The translations under genes were made by a program, and so were the position numbers. A stretch of 64,000 nt of DNA, taken from Stromatinia cepivora. Its lineage: Eukaryota; Ascomycota; Leotiomycetes; Helotiales; Sclerotiniaceae. This document shows, piece by piece, positions 1-13,094 of the stretch. The notes under the pieces were generated by a model, which saw only the letters and a program-made list of their open reading frames with translations, did not search any database and was not told the DNA's origin. Position 1 is the stretch's first letter; every line of letters begins with the position of its first letter. Location of the stretch: positions 2,976,001 to 3,040,000 of the forward strand of contig RCTD01000002.1 of NCBI GenBank assembly GCA_014898415.1, read 5' to 3'.

Positions 1-2792
1 AAATAATATTACTCTTATAATTCCAATAACAAATGTATTATTATCCTATTTAATCATTATAATCGTTAGGCCGTACTTACAATAAACCCAGATTATAAAG
101 CTTTGAATGATTACAAATACTTCATTATATATTTTATGATAAATTGGATATAAAAAGATTTTACCATAATATATTTCTTTAATTAATAGAAGCTATAATA
201 TATTATTATACTCTTTATCGAAATCAAAAAGATTCTATTGAATTTTATAGAAAGACTAAAATAACTAACGATCACTTAGAATATGAAAAATGACTTGCTT
301 TGTATGAGTGTAAATGCAATCGGCATAATTGGAACAAATAATACTTTTTATTTTGATATTTTGCGTTACAAATATTAAATATTTAAAAGCTTCCTTTCCC
401 AAATGTTTAAAGCGTTTATACTATATTTCACTCATATCTTTTCTTAAAAGAGATAGATCGCGAAAATAATGAAATGCTTTGTTTATTTTTTTACTTATTG
501 TTGGATATATTATAGAAGGGTTGTTTATAGGAATAGATAAAAGAATATTCGAATAAATAAAAAGCGGTTTGTGTTTTAAGAATATAAGATTTTCAGTATA
601 AATGTATTGAACAATTATTATATTATTTGTATAATTTTCTTTATAAAGAATATAATTATATCCTGAAAACTATAGGCCGATTTTCTTCAATCGAGTTTCC
701 AAAACGATATTAATATGAAAACTAGGGATGAATATTATATTATTCAAGATTAGATCATTATTAGAATAATCTTCTTTTTTGATGATCCCTTTGATAATAC
801 AAATCCTACATTTTAGGATTTAGAAACTGGAAATACTTGTTTCTACAAAATTATTAAAATCGGATAATCGATATTGATAATTATTCAATAGAGATATATT
901 ATTTACGATATATATAATATTACAATTATCAAACAAAATATTATTAAACAGATAGTATACTTTTATTGTTGTAAAGTATACCCCTAATTAATTATATTGA
1001 GTATCCAAGATAACAATATTAATTGAAGATCTTAAAGAATCAATAGAACCTTTTATCCATTTCCTTTTGATCCAATCAAGATAAAATTGCTTTCATAAAT
1101 ACAATCTTATTCAATCCCTAATTGCTTATAATTCATTTTCGCTGAATACTTTTTTAAATAATGGATTAATTTTTCCAATAAGCATTAACTTTATGGCTTT
1201 GTAATTGTATACAATATAACTATAACCAATTTCATTGTTCCATTTAGATTCGGTTTTGCAAAGATATTCCCAAATCTTCTTAATCCTTTGATTACTTTTA
1301 GAATTGATATTCTTTTTATTTTTCTTAAATCTTTTATCATTTTAAAAAAAGATAAATATAGAATATACTCCTTTTTTAATTTTTAAAGAAATAGAATTTT
1401 GAAAGATTAATCCTTTAAAAATGTTTTCGAATTATTTAAATAAAAGATTGGGTAATCCAAATTGATTATTCATTTCGATTTATATGATTATAGTATTTAT
1501 CCAGATTAGGATTATCCTAGTATTAATAACTTATAAAAAAGTATTGATAATAATTTCATTTTGTACTTCAATAATTTTATATACAAAAGCTTTGGTATAG
1601 ACTATAATCCAATCCCTGTACCATTTGATAAAATCGGTTCTATTGAACAAAGCTTGCGTTAGAATAGACCGATATTCTTGTAATACTGTAAATTTAACAA
1701 TAGTTATTATAAATACAAATTTCTTTTTGAATACATTGATGATCATCTTAAATAAAAAAACTATAATACCCTAATTGAGAATGGATAGCTTTATAAAGTG
1801 TACTTAATCAACTAACAATTCAATCCACTTATAAATATTCCTGAAAGTTTTGTGATTCTATATATATTTTTATTGTCGATATCAATACTCCAATTGAAAA
1901 AAAATAAGCTCGAAAGAGATTTTTTAGAAAATAATTAGAAATGAAATAATAAATCTATTAAAAATGAATCCCGATGTATTACTATCAGAATCTTTCATCT
2001 TCGTATCTTCATTAGTATCTTCTTTAAATTGAATTATTACAAGATATTCCAAGAATTCCTTTTGATATTGAATTTATTTCTTTTAATTATATTTAACTTA
2101 GAAATCGATAATGAAAGATAAAACAGATAATTTAACTAAAAACCAATCGACCTAAATACAAATAAATTCATTTATCAAATCAGAATTTGGAATGGATATC
2201 ATTAATATAGAAACAAACAAATCGTTCTCTAGATTGATTGAATCCCAGATTCCTTAAACTTGACATTTATTTTTCAAGCGTAAATACTACTCCAATTATT
2301 AAACATAAATTATAAAAAGAAAATCGTTTTGATTCTTTGTTATATTAAATAAAAATAACTGAATTAATATAAATATTGAATTATAAATAAAATAGGAATA
2401 ATATTTTAAAAATGATCCCTTAAATACTTAATAATCACCAGATAAAAAGTTGCATAGATTTTAAGAGCTATCAGATTCATAACTATCACGGGATAGTATA
2501 ATTACATAACACTTTTAGGGATCGTTGAATAAATAATATACATAATTAATAAAATAAAAGAATTGAATGATTTACCCTTAATTATATAAATCAAGAGTTG
2601 TATATATAAAACAAATAAATAATTATTTAGCTGATATACATTTTAATTAAACTAGATCTTTGTTTATTAATATATCAGGATCACCTTATCAATTGGTAGA
2701 TTGGTAAGGGCTAGTAGATCCTTCATTCCGATTGGAAAGCATACGCTTTGATCCTTCATAAGATACAGGGGATTGCGGGGCTTTCCGTGACA
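1..2792 (-). mobile_element. Decayed LTR-retrotransposon remnant, AT-rich
   Basis: This stretch is extremely AT-rich and full of stops in all frames. Read on the minus strand it begins at 2792 with TGTCAC, the same LTR start used by the chromovirus of this window, followed by about 100 bases of much higher GC (2690-2792). The similarity to the chromovirus gag breaks exactly here, as expected if a second LTR element inserted into the first. About 1 kb further on, a minus-strand open stretch at 1531-1746 reads like a retroelement capsid piece (an FIKWYRDW-type motif), but I cannot name the family. No intact gene is visible. The other LTR is probably beyond the left edge. Confidence 0.4.
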
Positions 2793-4170
2793 ATTAGGTA
2801 TAATCTATATCTTATATTAAAAGCGAATATCATCGATTTCAGCCAGGTTCTGATAAATCATTGCAAATTGTTCGATCAATTCGAATACTATGAATCGGGG
2901 TATTCGTATATAAAAAACATGATAATATACTTATACTTCCGATTTGGTTTGATCGATTATATATATATAATATTGTATCTCACTTTTAAATAATATAGTA
3001 TACAATTCGAATCGTTTTATAACCAATAATTACTACAAACTAGTTTTAGATTCAATACTATTGCTAAGTTTAATAATAAGATTTGTAGGTTTTAGTATAT
3101 ATATATCTTATTGCGAATTGTGATTAATACAGGAATACAATCTTAATCAGTTAGATTGGCTTTTTGAATGAAAGGATCCTTGATTATTAAATGAATCATC
3201 ATTTTCTGAAAGAAAAGAAGACTTATCGGAGGGCCCTAAATGATCAAATCGTTTAATCAAAGTTTTCTTCCTCTAACTTCAGGATCTTCGGGTTTGTTTG
3301 AATAAAGATCCTTGGGTTTCGATTGAAGGAATAAAGGGAATCCCAGATACTATTGTTGATCTGGATGCCTATATAAGCATCATTTGGGGCTCAAAAAGAG
3401 ATTGCACTATTACAGAACTCATCGTCATTATAACTTTCAATTATCGATTCTTCTTTTTCAAACTTATAACTATTATATAGAGATCTTGTAATTGTAATAA
3501 TAGTTCAAAAGGAATAATTGAATTATTGGGAGTATCAGTTTTATATACTGGAATCTTTTTTTTACCAATCTTTTTTCTTCCAATAGTAACATTATCCAAT
3601 TCTGTATTCATATTTTCTTCGAAGGGTTATTGAAATAATTAAGGAGAAAAAAAGAGTTCCTCAGAATATACTTTCGAAGATTCGAAGTGTACAAAAAGAG
3701 GAGTTCGTTGTATTATGAAAATGATGATATACTTCTAAAAGAGTTTATCTTCATCGATTAGATCGGAATAGATCTTTTTTCTTTAAATGTAATATTTGTA
3801 AAAGTTTATCTAAGAAAGTATTATTAAAATGAAGTATTATTTAAAGAACTATCAGATGATCGGATACTTGTAAATGAATTATAGATAATATAATATATAA
3901 AAACTATAGTAGAGTTGAATAAATAGAGTTAATTATATTCTTTAAAATCTACAATTGAAGAATTATGGCTTATAAAAAGCGACTAAATATATATATACAA
4001 ATACTCATTTATGGGCTGCGGGGTTGTATGTATATGTTATTAGGGTTACTATTTTACTATATTAAATTGTATGATTCGTAACGCATACGTACGGATGATC
4101 AGCTCATAAATTGATATGGGAGATAAGGGGTATCACGTGGTTAGCCTCCTGTGGTTCACGATTCGTGACA
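2793..4170 (-). mobile_element. RIP-damaged chromovirus fragment (LTR plus start of gag)
   Basis: This is a minus-strand copy of the element at 16830-23148. It is colinear with it from the LTR through the untranslated leader and into gag: the gag start corresponds to about 3710, and positions near 3299 correspond to 17700. Differences are overwhelmingly C-to-T and G-to-A on both strands, the signature of RIP, so gag is destroyed by stops. Homology stops at 2792, where another LTR-like start occurs. The 5-bp flanks of the LTR do not match each other, as expected for a fragment. Confidence 0.75.
3889..4170 (-). repeat. RIP-mutated LTR, 282 bp
   Basis: It is exactly as long as the two intact LTRs (282 bp), so no net indel separates it from them. 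Its minus-strand start retains TGTCACGAATCGTGA, while the inner 230 bp have lost most C and G by transitions. For example, the last 20 bases of the LTR differ from the intact copy at ten positions, all of them transitions. Confidence 0.8.
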
Positions 4171-4416
4171 CAACAAGCATCAAAATAAGGGAAATCCTAA
4201 TAAAAAAATATCTTTTAATAAATATTATAATAAATATAGAAAACCAAATTATAATTCAAGAATTTGTTAGAATAATATAATAGATCCTAGATTATTAGAT
4301 TCTTAATAGTTTTAATTAATTGATTTAATTATTATTAAATAATATAAGTTTAAAGTGATAAATTGAGGTGAAAGTAATTCACTCGATGATATAATCCACT
4401 CGGTGATAAAACACGT
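4171..4416 (+). mobile_element. 3' end of a pogo/Fot1-type transposon
   Basis: About 240 bp align with the right end of the element at 14489-16339, including the stretch around 'tagatcctagatt' and the terminal 'ggtgataaaacacgt'. It ends at 4416 and is followed by TA, the usual target duplication of this superfamily. The terminal repeat differs from that of the larger copy, so this is a related subfamily. It abuts the chromovirus LTR directly, which suggests the retroelement inserted into it. Confidence 0.6.
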
Positions 4417-4745
4417 TAGAACTATTTCAAAATCAGCATAAGTTGAGAGTTCTCGTGGTTTTGCCCCACTAACCCCGCTCTCTCCAACCAATCAGATCTC
4501 TTTGATTCATACTACTAAGCCTTATATACAATGCATAATTGACACTGATATTCTGATTTCTTTTAAATAACGCTTCTAGCAGAAATAGAAACTTTGAACT
4601 TTCTTTTATGATACTAACATTCTATAGGCTATGCTTCAGGGCTTCCATCACTAACACTGAACTTGGAGATTTGATCTCATTTTGATATGTTGCCTGCAGC
4701 TCATAGAATCAAACGGATACCCTCTAATCTCCTAACCCTTATTTT
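4417..4745. other. Intergenic, no gene seen
   Basis: Base composition returns to genic levels here. I see no coding stretch, repeat or RNA gene. It holds the 3' flank of the minus-strand gene that follows. Confidence 0.5.
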
Positions 4746-5505
4746 TTACCCAAACCCCAAAAACCTCAACCCCCTTCTTCCAAACTCCAAAATTCCACTA
4801 CCAATCCACAAACCCAACTCTGTAAAGTTTACCAAATCTTCGTAAATTGTGGGTTTTGACACAGAGGGAATCGTTGCTCCAGATTGCTTTACAATATTTG
4901 TATCCTCATATACAGCCGCCTCCAATCCTAACCTCAGCATCAGATATTTATAGCTCTGCTCCGTAAGCCGAGTGTTGTATGCGAGCTTGTTCGATCGTAA
5001 GACGAAGGGCGAGATTTGGAAGACATGGCTCAACGAGATATAGGATTGTCTGGGCATACCTCCATTTTCGAGAAATAATCCGGTATCTTCGTTTGGTGGT
5101 GACGCTAGAAACGTTTGTGAGATTTTGACACGATCAATAGGATATCTGGTAGTGCCTTTCTTGGAAGTTAACTATCAACAATTGTTAGCTGAAAGCAAGG
5201 CATTCTTTTGATTGAAATTTCACTTTAGCAATATAACACCTGATTTCTCCATCATCCGATTGAAAGACATCTAAAATCACAACATAATGATTATACCCCT
5301 CTTTATCCAATTCTGATTTGTTGCAGCAACATGTATCGAGTATACATCTGACGCTTTCATTCTCTTCCAATCTTTCGGGAAGAAATAAAATGCAGCCAAC
5401 ACAAAGCTCTCTGGTTATTCTGGATCGGCGTGAACTGTTTCCATTGTGTCCTTTGCCTTGTTGTTGGAATATTCTAGATTCTCGTTGGTGGCTGATGGAA
5501 GGCAT
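4746..5505 (-). CDS. Fungal orphan protein, two exons, 235 aa
   Basis: The proposed coding sequence is complement(join(4746..5171,5224..5505)). The intron 5172-5223 is 52 nt, starts GTGAAA, has a GCTAAC branch site and ends TAG. It joins the two exons in phase 0 and removes the stop that otherwise follows exon 1. Exon 1 carries a short basic start and a hydrophobic block (GCILFLP, then HYVVILDV). Exon 2 carries the motif DTGLFLENGGMPRQSYISL. This order resembles a large uncharacterised family of small fungal proteins with a valine-rich core followed by a 'PRQSYVSL' motif. The GTG-AAA donor is weak, so the splice is likely rather than certain. No catalytic function can be assigned. Confidence 0.6.
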
Positions 5506-7348
5506 TTTTTACTGTTCAAAAACTTTCGATCCAGCTTTGTTGAAGAATATTATATCGCGGTATGTGGGCGTTGATATATAATAGATTTTTGTTTTGAATT
5601 AGGTGAATCACCTTGTGCAACAACGGCAAGGCTAAACAAGGTAAATCATGAACCAATGAAGATTTATAATGAAGGTGACACCAAGACAACTTTCAATGGT
5701 TTCAGTCGTAGCTGAAATGGTAGAAAATAAAACGAATGGAATGCAATAGAAAAGAGTCTAGAGCAAAAATGATTTAGGAAAATATTGTTCCCTAACTAGC
5801 TATACTCATCCGCAGGAATCTCACCCTCGACGAGATATTCAGTCATTATACAATATATGTGATAAACCTTCAGTAAACAAAGCTCACCGAATTTCGAGAG
5901 CAGTCTCATCCTATTTATTCGCACTTCGACATATGTAATTTTTCATTACAAATTTCCCTTCACATACTTTTGAGATTCCACAATAGTCCTAAAAGTTGAG
6001 TATGACATTTCAGAAAGTTTATATACCAACTTCAATCTCGATATCGTAATAAGCTGCAATAAGAAAACTTGGCACCTTTAGACTTCAATAGTCTTGCATT
6101 TGGATAGACTAGAAGCTCATAAAACAACTCACATTGCATAGTGGCGGATGGCAAAAACTAATAACCGCGTTTGTTTGACTCATTCCACTTCAGATTCAAC
6201 GACACATCTTTCTTACACAAAATTCCGTATATCTTCTCTGTAACCTTCATTGATATACTTTCCTATTGAATAACTTGAACTGACATTATGTGAAGAAGCG
6301 TCGTAGAAAACTTCAATTCTACTTGAGAATCTAAAGCTAACGAAGGAAGAAAAGAATAGGAAGAGAAATATAAGCGCCCTGGACTATAATGCACTCATGT
6401 GGCGTTTATTGATGATATTGCTTTTTATATGTTTGCTAATTAAAGTGGCATGCAGCAGTTGAGTTGTATCAGCACTGTGGTTGATCATAGCCGATACAAC
6501 AAAGATGATTCATCATTTATTTATTTTTGTGCAAGGGATGAATTCAAAAGAGAGACAGCAAATAGAAGTCGTCTCTTCTTGGTTGGCTGCATGATTTCGT
6601 CTTCCTATGGCGTTTGTACAACCCATCTATTTGCTCTCTCTAAGTCTGGGTGTCACCAGATAGGAACCCCTCTTTTGGGATTTCCAGGCCCGCCTACATT
6701 CAATCTACCTAAATGCCTATCCTCTGTTTAAGATTGATTAAAAACTCTAGCGAATCTTCAGTCAAGCCACCGAAATAACCACTTTTCCCAAATGTCGTTC
6801 AAAATTTCTAATTAGGTCCACAGAATATTCACATTCAACAAAATAGCAACATGGCCTCATCTTCCATCATACTATCCATTAACGTGACTTGACTAGAAGT
6901 GGGTCATGTCATGATATGGGTCAAAATCACTCCCTCATTTTCTGTATCTTATGCGTTTATTCAATACATGATGGATCAAAAGTCGTTAAATCCTAGAGAA
7001 TCTGAAGATAATATTCAAAAGGCTATAGGGATTAGAAACAATAAACAATTTACCTAAAAGCGAAATGCTGCCATTGATTGATTGGTTTAATGTACGTCCA
7101 TCTTCATTACAAGACTATATAGGACGGCTAGACCCTTTAGGCGTTAGTGGATAACTTTTTATTTTACAAGAATCGATATACTCGATTTGGGGAAGTGAAA
7201 ACAAATACTGGAGACCAACACCCTTTTATTCCACGCATTGTATATAATAAGAAAAGTATAAAGCTTTGAGAAATAATGAAAGGGGTATCACGAGCATGTT
7301 TTCGTCACGCTGAACCAGATAAACGAATATCTTGAACGATGATAATTA
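5506..7348. other. Intergenic, 1.8 kb
   Basis: No coding stretch with convincing composition or homology was found. Short open frames (for example 6450-6731, plus strand) lack recognisable motifs and good context. The region is the downstream flank of the NACHT gene and the upstream flank of the orphan gene at 4746-5505. Confidence 0.4.
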
Positions 7349-10300
7349 TTAAGTCGACGTCGATCTTGTATCACTATGTGCGCATAGTAGTTCTAGCATT
7401 GCTGATATGCCTGTTTCATCCTCAGAAGCCTTATCTTTCAATGTCATTTGATCATTGTCATCGTGTATCGCCACCAGAAGAGGATTCATCTTGCCTACTC
7501 GAATCAAGGCGTGACACATGTCTATATCGCCAATTCGCATCGCTTCCCTTAGATATTCTTGCTGCTCATCCCGAAAAGTGTCTCTCTCATCGGCTCCACT
7601 TTCTGATAGCAGTATGCGTGCTGACTCGCTTCGATTCTGCGCAGCTGAGGGGCTCATAATGATTCGCATTAAGACTGTATTGTTCTGATCGTCCCTCTGG
7701 CACACAATGTCCTTGCAAAGAGGTACCAAACATCGAAATATCGCGGGATTACAGAAACGAGATGCTAGATGCAGCACATTCTCACCATGTGAATTCTGGT
7801 ATCGAAGGTGTGCCTCGATATCGTGTTGCGCTAATAAGTATTCCAAAACGTCCACGTGATTTCCTACAACGGCTTCTGCAATCAATTGATGTTGGGATTC
7901 GCGCTTATTCAACAATTCGGATCTAAGCTCTACCGTTCGATAAGCTCTATCTAGTAGCCGCTGTGTCATAGGCATACAGCCTATACTGACAGCCATACGG
8001 AAGAGTTCATTGCCCCATCGTTCCTCGACCATTATATCTGAAACATCGTCAACAAGATCAAATACTACGCCCCAGCCTTTTCGAGATTTATTATACGCCA
8101 TTCTACTAGACCACTGTTTCATGACGAGCAGAAAAAAGTCAAGGTTCTGAATCTGATACCCAATCTTACTTCTCATTAATAGCCTGAGTCTGGACAAATC
8201 GCCCCATTGAAGAATTTGCTCTGCAGCACCTATAGCTGGATTGGGGAGGAATTTGATTTTTTGGAAGTCTGAGCTCTCAAGCATAACCCGAAGCATATCT
8301 TCTGAGCCGTAGAGCGAAGTGATACTGAGGGGATCATAAAGACTACTGTCGAATACGAACCTGGGTTTGATTGTGCATTTGGGACGACAGTTTTGTGTGA
8401 TCCAATTATGTAGACGGGTTGAACCAGCTTGGCATAGATTTTCTATGCTTTCGAGACTTGGTAATAGAGATTCGGTTGAGACAGCGCTGAAATGCTCAAT
8501 CCAATGACAAGAAGCGTAGACAAATAGTTCACCAAAGCCGCGTTCAGTCGGAAGGTAATGTATGCTATTTTCCTCCCAGGTTTCCCATGTACAATAAGGA
8601 TCGTAGTCTTTCGACTCATTGTTGTCATCAAGTAGTAGATTGAAATCTTGAGGCAGCTCTTCGATTGCCACTTGCTCTTCAGAGAACAGATCAGCATTAC
8701 CAACATGTTCCAAGAGAAGATACTTGATGCATGTATTCATGATGCCTGCCTCTAGGCTCTCGGTACGTTGCTGGATAAACACTTGATCTATTCCTCCTTG
8801 AGCAGAGATAGCCAAAGTTCCTGGAGCAGGCGAATCTGGGGACAATTCCTTGAAAATGAACTCTTTTACCGACTGGTGTACAAGTCTAACTTGATGCTTT
8901 CTGACATCGCTGAAATCAACTTGAGCAACGAATGGCTGAATTAGGCCGATTACTCTCTGATGATCTACGAGTTCGGCAAGCACATCTATACTAATATCTT
9001 CCTCCTCATACGTATTCACGAGGACGGCCCAAGCGAGTTCTAGTATACTCAAAGGTCTTCGGGTGATGGCGAGGGTTTCCAGTGCTGCAATGGCAAGCTT
9101 TTGATTCTCCGGATCTTTGAAAGTGTATCGTGAAAGTAGGTTAGCGTAAAGCTTTGAAAGCTGTTTAGGTTGTGGTATTTCTTCCAAGAAAGCTCGCATC
9201 GGACCAAGCGCCCGGATTCCGCGGATTTCTATGAGCTCAATTGTCATCTTTGTCCAAATAGCGCTTCCTTGCGCCAAACGAGTTAGTGACTGCGATATGA
9301 ATACTTTAACGGGCTTCGATAAGTGAGACAACTGCCTCTCAACTGTTTTTTCAATAATGATTCTATCTCGCTCAGTGTCAGAATTCAAATTGATCTTGGC
9401 CATACCGCTTAATAGCTGCAAGATCTCCTCCTCGGGGCGTGAAGAGAGTAGAACTTTTAGTCTCGGAGTTTTTTGAGACAGATCTCTCAACGACTTGAGA
9501 AGAATTCTCCGGGAAGCTCGATCGCACTCATCTAGACCATCGATCACAAGGAAAAGTGGGCGATCGAGTGTTCCTAAGGCTTTTAGCAACCATCCAATTA
9601 GTTGTTTGGAATTCGTCGCTGGCTCAATTCCGGAAGCCGTGGCTTGCTTATACCATTCGAAAAATGTTCTCTTCAAGCCAGATAACTGTCCAAGAAGGGA
9701 TAAAATCAAAACCGAGAAGATACAAATAGCCTGACCAGTCTCATCATCCCGACAGTAATGGTAGAATATCTTGGGCTGAGGCAATTGGTGCTCATTTTGT
9801 CGGTGTAGCTCATCTATAAGATATGCCATCGCAACAGATTTTCCGCAGCCCATATCGCCAAGAATCACTAGTTGTTGGGAATTGGTGGCACGGCACCAGT
9901 CAATGAATCTTATATCTTCCAGCAAAAATTTACAAGCCTCATCGACTCGAATCTCCTGTAAAGAGACATGATATTGGTTTTGTCTACTCATCTTCTCACT
10001 ACCTAACCACCTTCCAACTAAAGACAAATCAGGCTGTATCAACATGACTTAGTGGGGAATAACATACTTTCGTAATCATAGAGCATGGTTTTAATATCCT
10101 CAACAATCTCCCATGTCGCTTTTTGCACAAGTTTTCGGAGGTTGTCAGCATGGTCCAAAAAATCTTTGACTATATCTGGTAGATGGCTGTTCTTTAGAAT
10201 TAGTTTCATAACCAGTTTTGCTCCTTTTCTAGTTAATATCTCGAATGCGGTAACGTAGAACTCTAGAAGTTTCTGATATACCAATACAAGTGCCTGTAAA

Positions 10301-11260
10301 CTGTTAAATAGGCTTTCAAAGGACACACAATGGACTACCTTGTGTATATCTATCTTGTTTGTTTTTTGACCAAGAGTGTCACAATCATCAATATAGGAGA
10401 GCTGTTCTAGCATTTGCCCGATTTGTTTCGCGAAATTGAGATCAGCGTTTGAAATACTAATAGCAATCTGTATAGTAGGTGTGAGTTAGTGCTTTCTATG
10501 TAACATTTCTAGCAGAAACTGCAAATTGAGAAATCTTGGTGAAATAGTCTTACCGCTGTTACGCCTTTGATAATACCAAAGACCATCGAGGTAGTGGGTT
10601 CAATACTCGTCAATGGGCTGGCCAGGTCTAATGCAAGCTTGAAACTGTCCAGTGGTACCTGAAGAGAATGCAAATATTTTACACCTCTCAAGAAAACGGA
10701 TTCTTGAGTCACCTCTTTGTCAATAGTCTCGAGTTGTTTAAATAGCTCCGCAAGATTCTCGCCCTTAAGGATAGTAGAATCTATGTCTTTCCCAAGACTA
10801 TTTACTGCTTCACGGTATGCGGCGCTCCAAACGTCTAAAGAAACAATGGCTGAGTCAATTTCAACGCCAGGCGTTAAGTGATTGGAAGAGGAGTCATCTT
10901 GAACACCGCTTGAATGGATTCTCGGAAGGGCAGTACTCTGATCAATTTGGGTTTGAGTTGTATCGTCTCTGGTTGTAGGTAGTTCCTTTGGAAGATCGTG
11001 TGCTTGGCTTAGGGAATTGGAACTGACTTGCGACGTTAGACGTTCCAAGCTTGAATGTGTACTGCTTGATTAATTAGCGCAGCCTGGTTGTCAAAAGATA
11101 ATACTCACCTAGTCGCAAGTGTATTCGGATTTGTCGGGGTTCTCGACGTTGAATTGACATTGGCATCCTTCGAAGAGTCTCTAGATTTGCGCCGCAATCG
11201 ATTTAGTCCCTTACGCAATCTGTGCCTGAAACTTTCATTAAATGCTGGTGAAGATGGCAT
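7349..11260 (-). CDS. NACHT-ankyrin STAND protein, four exons, 1242 aa
   Basis: The proposed structure is complement(join(7349..10017,10068..10467,10554..11061,11109..11260)). The introns are 50, 86 and 47 nt; each has GT-AG ends and phases agree, giving 1243 codons with the stop. The ATG at 11260 opens a basic, serine-rich N-terminus (RHRLRKGLNRLRRK). Exons 2-3 hold the helical N-terminal region typical of fungal STAND proteins (a tryptophan-led segment similar to DUF7708-type domains). The NACHT ATPase follows, with P-loop GDMGCGKS at residues 407-414 and Walker B VIDGLDECD at 511-519, then an SSRPEEE sensor-like motif. The C-terminus has degenerate ankyrin-like repeats near residues 1115-1160. 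Proteins of this class are cytosolic signal-dependent switches used in fungal non-self recognition. No stop or frameshift interrupts it, unlike several neighbours. The ligand and effector are unknown. Confidence 0.85.
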
Positions 11261-12395
11261 AGTGCTGTTGAGCTCGCAACTTTCAACACTCGAGTAGTCT
11301 TGTCGGAATTTAGAATTGCTGTAGCAGGAAATGATTGCTTCAAGTGTTTGCCAATTCAACCATTATGGTTGGAATGAGTATCTGCGCTGGCACTTACCCC
11401 GCAGTGAGTTTACGAAATATAACTTACCCTGTAGGTTAGTGCCGAGAACCCTTGTGTGCAGGGTGATAAAGTCTCTTGTAATTTTCCACAGATTTGTAAT
11501 CTTATCAGCTTTCTCAATGATTCTGCAAAGACGGTATAAACTAAAACGCCTCTGAAAGTATTATCATGATAGATTGATTTAAAGGGGACGCATGGTATTT
11601 ATAATATCATCTAGACAGAAAGTTGCAGGTGATATACTATACTAATAAAAATCGCATTTTGTAGTACCTGGATTATACAGTTGGTTAAAAGTCGAGATAT
11701 GGTTTATCAGCGAGCGGACCCACATCACTGATTGAACCATTTTACCTCATGCGCTCCGCGCACGTGCACCAATGGCACCGATCACGTGTTAATAGTTTGC
11801 GTATAAGAGCCCCAAGTTCTTCGAATTCTAATTGTAGATTGCAAGGAAGAATTGAACCCTGTTAATTCAGCTCTTTTATAGCAATCGCGTCACAATTTAT
11901 TTATTTCAATTTCAATGCATAATTTATCGATCAATTCAATAACGCAATCTGATAATTAAGAGGTTTGAATGTTTTAATCATTGAAATTGTTTGCAAAGTG
12001 ATTCATGGTAAACTCGAAGGCAAGCAAATCAAATCTTGAATTTAGTTCTAGCAAATAGTGATTCGCCTGTCTCACTGACTCGTCAACATATTAAGCAAAT
12101 GATTAAGCTTGTAGAATCTCAAAAAATGCTGAGATAACCCTGCTTCGGAAACAACTTGCTGATACCCAGGAGCTAATTGAGATTCGAAAGAAGAGAGCTA
12201 AAGGTAAGAGAATTAAATTTTAAGGCCAAATTACATATATCGTACTTTCCGCTTGCTGATTGTTGATTATTTGTGATTAATTGATTTTATGAATTGAGAT
12301 AGGCTAATCAAACTGATAGTTGTATTGTTTAAATTGATATCATATCGACAGTAGTTGTACTAAACGAACGACTAAGTCACTTTCATTGCCCTTCA
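11261..12395. other. Intergenic with transposon scraps
   Basis: The 11830-11894 segment resembles the 3' end of the chromovirus LTR (TTGTAGATT, then CCCTGTTAATTCAGCTC, ending GCGTCACA). It may be the end of a solo LTR of a related family. A motif like the pogo terminal repeat (TGGTTTATCAGCGAG) lies near 11700. Around 12000-12225 a plus-strand frame (LLRKQLADTQELIEIRKKR) looks like the C-terminal coil of a pogo-type transposase, interrupted by stops. Two CACGTG-like sites occur near 11763 and 11784, upstream of the NACHT gene. All of these are weak, short matches. Confidence 0.35.
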
Positions 12396-13094
12396 TCATC
12401 CAAACGAGACAATCCACTGAAGCTGTTGCATCAACTCCTTCACTTCATGAGTAGGAGATCCATTGTAGAATCTGACGATGATCTTTTTAAGTGAAGGAAT
12501 GGCATTAAATTGCCTGTTGACCTGCGAGAAGACCTCTTGGATTAATCGCAAATCATCTGAGTCCTGGCTCGCCTTGGCCAAGCCGATAGGATTGTAGCTA
12601 TACACGAGTGCTTCCAGTGTTGTCAGTTTGGTACACTTCTCTTGAAGAAGCTTGAGACTACGCAAATCATCTTCTCTGAGTATTAGTTTTCCTGGTTGAT
12701 CTTTTACATTCTCCGCGACCGGAAAGTTGATGCATATATGAGATAGTTGACTTGCGTTTATAGACCCGATACAAGTCAGAAAGGATTGTAGAAGGTTAGC
12801 CTGGTGCTGTGTTGTATTCATAAAAGTAAAATTATTCAACTGGTACAACACCGCGCAAGCCTCTTCGTGTATCTGTCGATTGGTATAAAGTAACGCAAGC
12901 CATCGGACTGGTCTGTCCGGGGCAAACATCTCGACCGCTTCCGCACCTTTCTCTTGAAAAAGATATAATGGATGCGCAACGATAAGCAGCCTTTGGTAGA
13001 TATCGTCACGGACTTTGCGAGGCAAACTTAAAAAACCAGAGGGGGGGGATGTCGTAATCGAATTGCGGATGCTATTTTCTTTGGAAGAATCCAT
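12396..13094 (-). CDS. F-box/2EXR-like protein, 232 aa
   Basis: This is a single-exon complete frame. The N-terminal block FLSLPRKVRDDIYQRLL, followed by LALLYTNRQIHEEACAVLY and a segment ending HICINFP, is the layout of the large fungal F-box-like/2EXR group. In these proteins a degenerate F-box-like helix is followed by a conserved 'N/R-Q-I/H-E-A' segment. The rest is leucine-rich and could form a short repeat solenoid. Such proteins are thought to act as substrate adaptors, but most have no tested function and the F-box here is divergent. A G8 run at about 13041 lies in the coding part and is a possible slippage site. Confidence 0.65.
   Translation of the reverse strand: MDSSKENSIRNSITTSPPSGFLSLPRKVRDDIYQRLLIVAHPLYLFQEKGAEAVEMFAPDRPVRWLALLYTNRQIHEEACAVLYQLNNFTFMNTTQHQANLLQSFLTCIGSINASQLSHICINFPVAENVKDQPGKLILREDDLRSLKLLQEKCTKLTTLEALVYSYNPIGLAKASQDSDDLRLIQEVFSQVNRQFNAIPSLKKIIVRFYNGSPTHEVKELMQQLQWIVSFG

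Noticed and set aside
2748..2993. Plus-strand open frame similar to an open frame antisense to gag (18009-18221)
   Set aside because: The two peptides resemble each other only because both are the antisense of the same gag segment in two copies of the chromovirus. No promoter, start conservation or domain supports an antisense protein.
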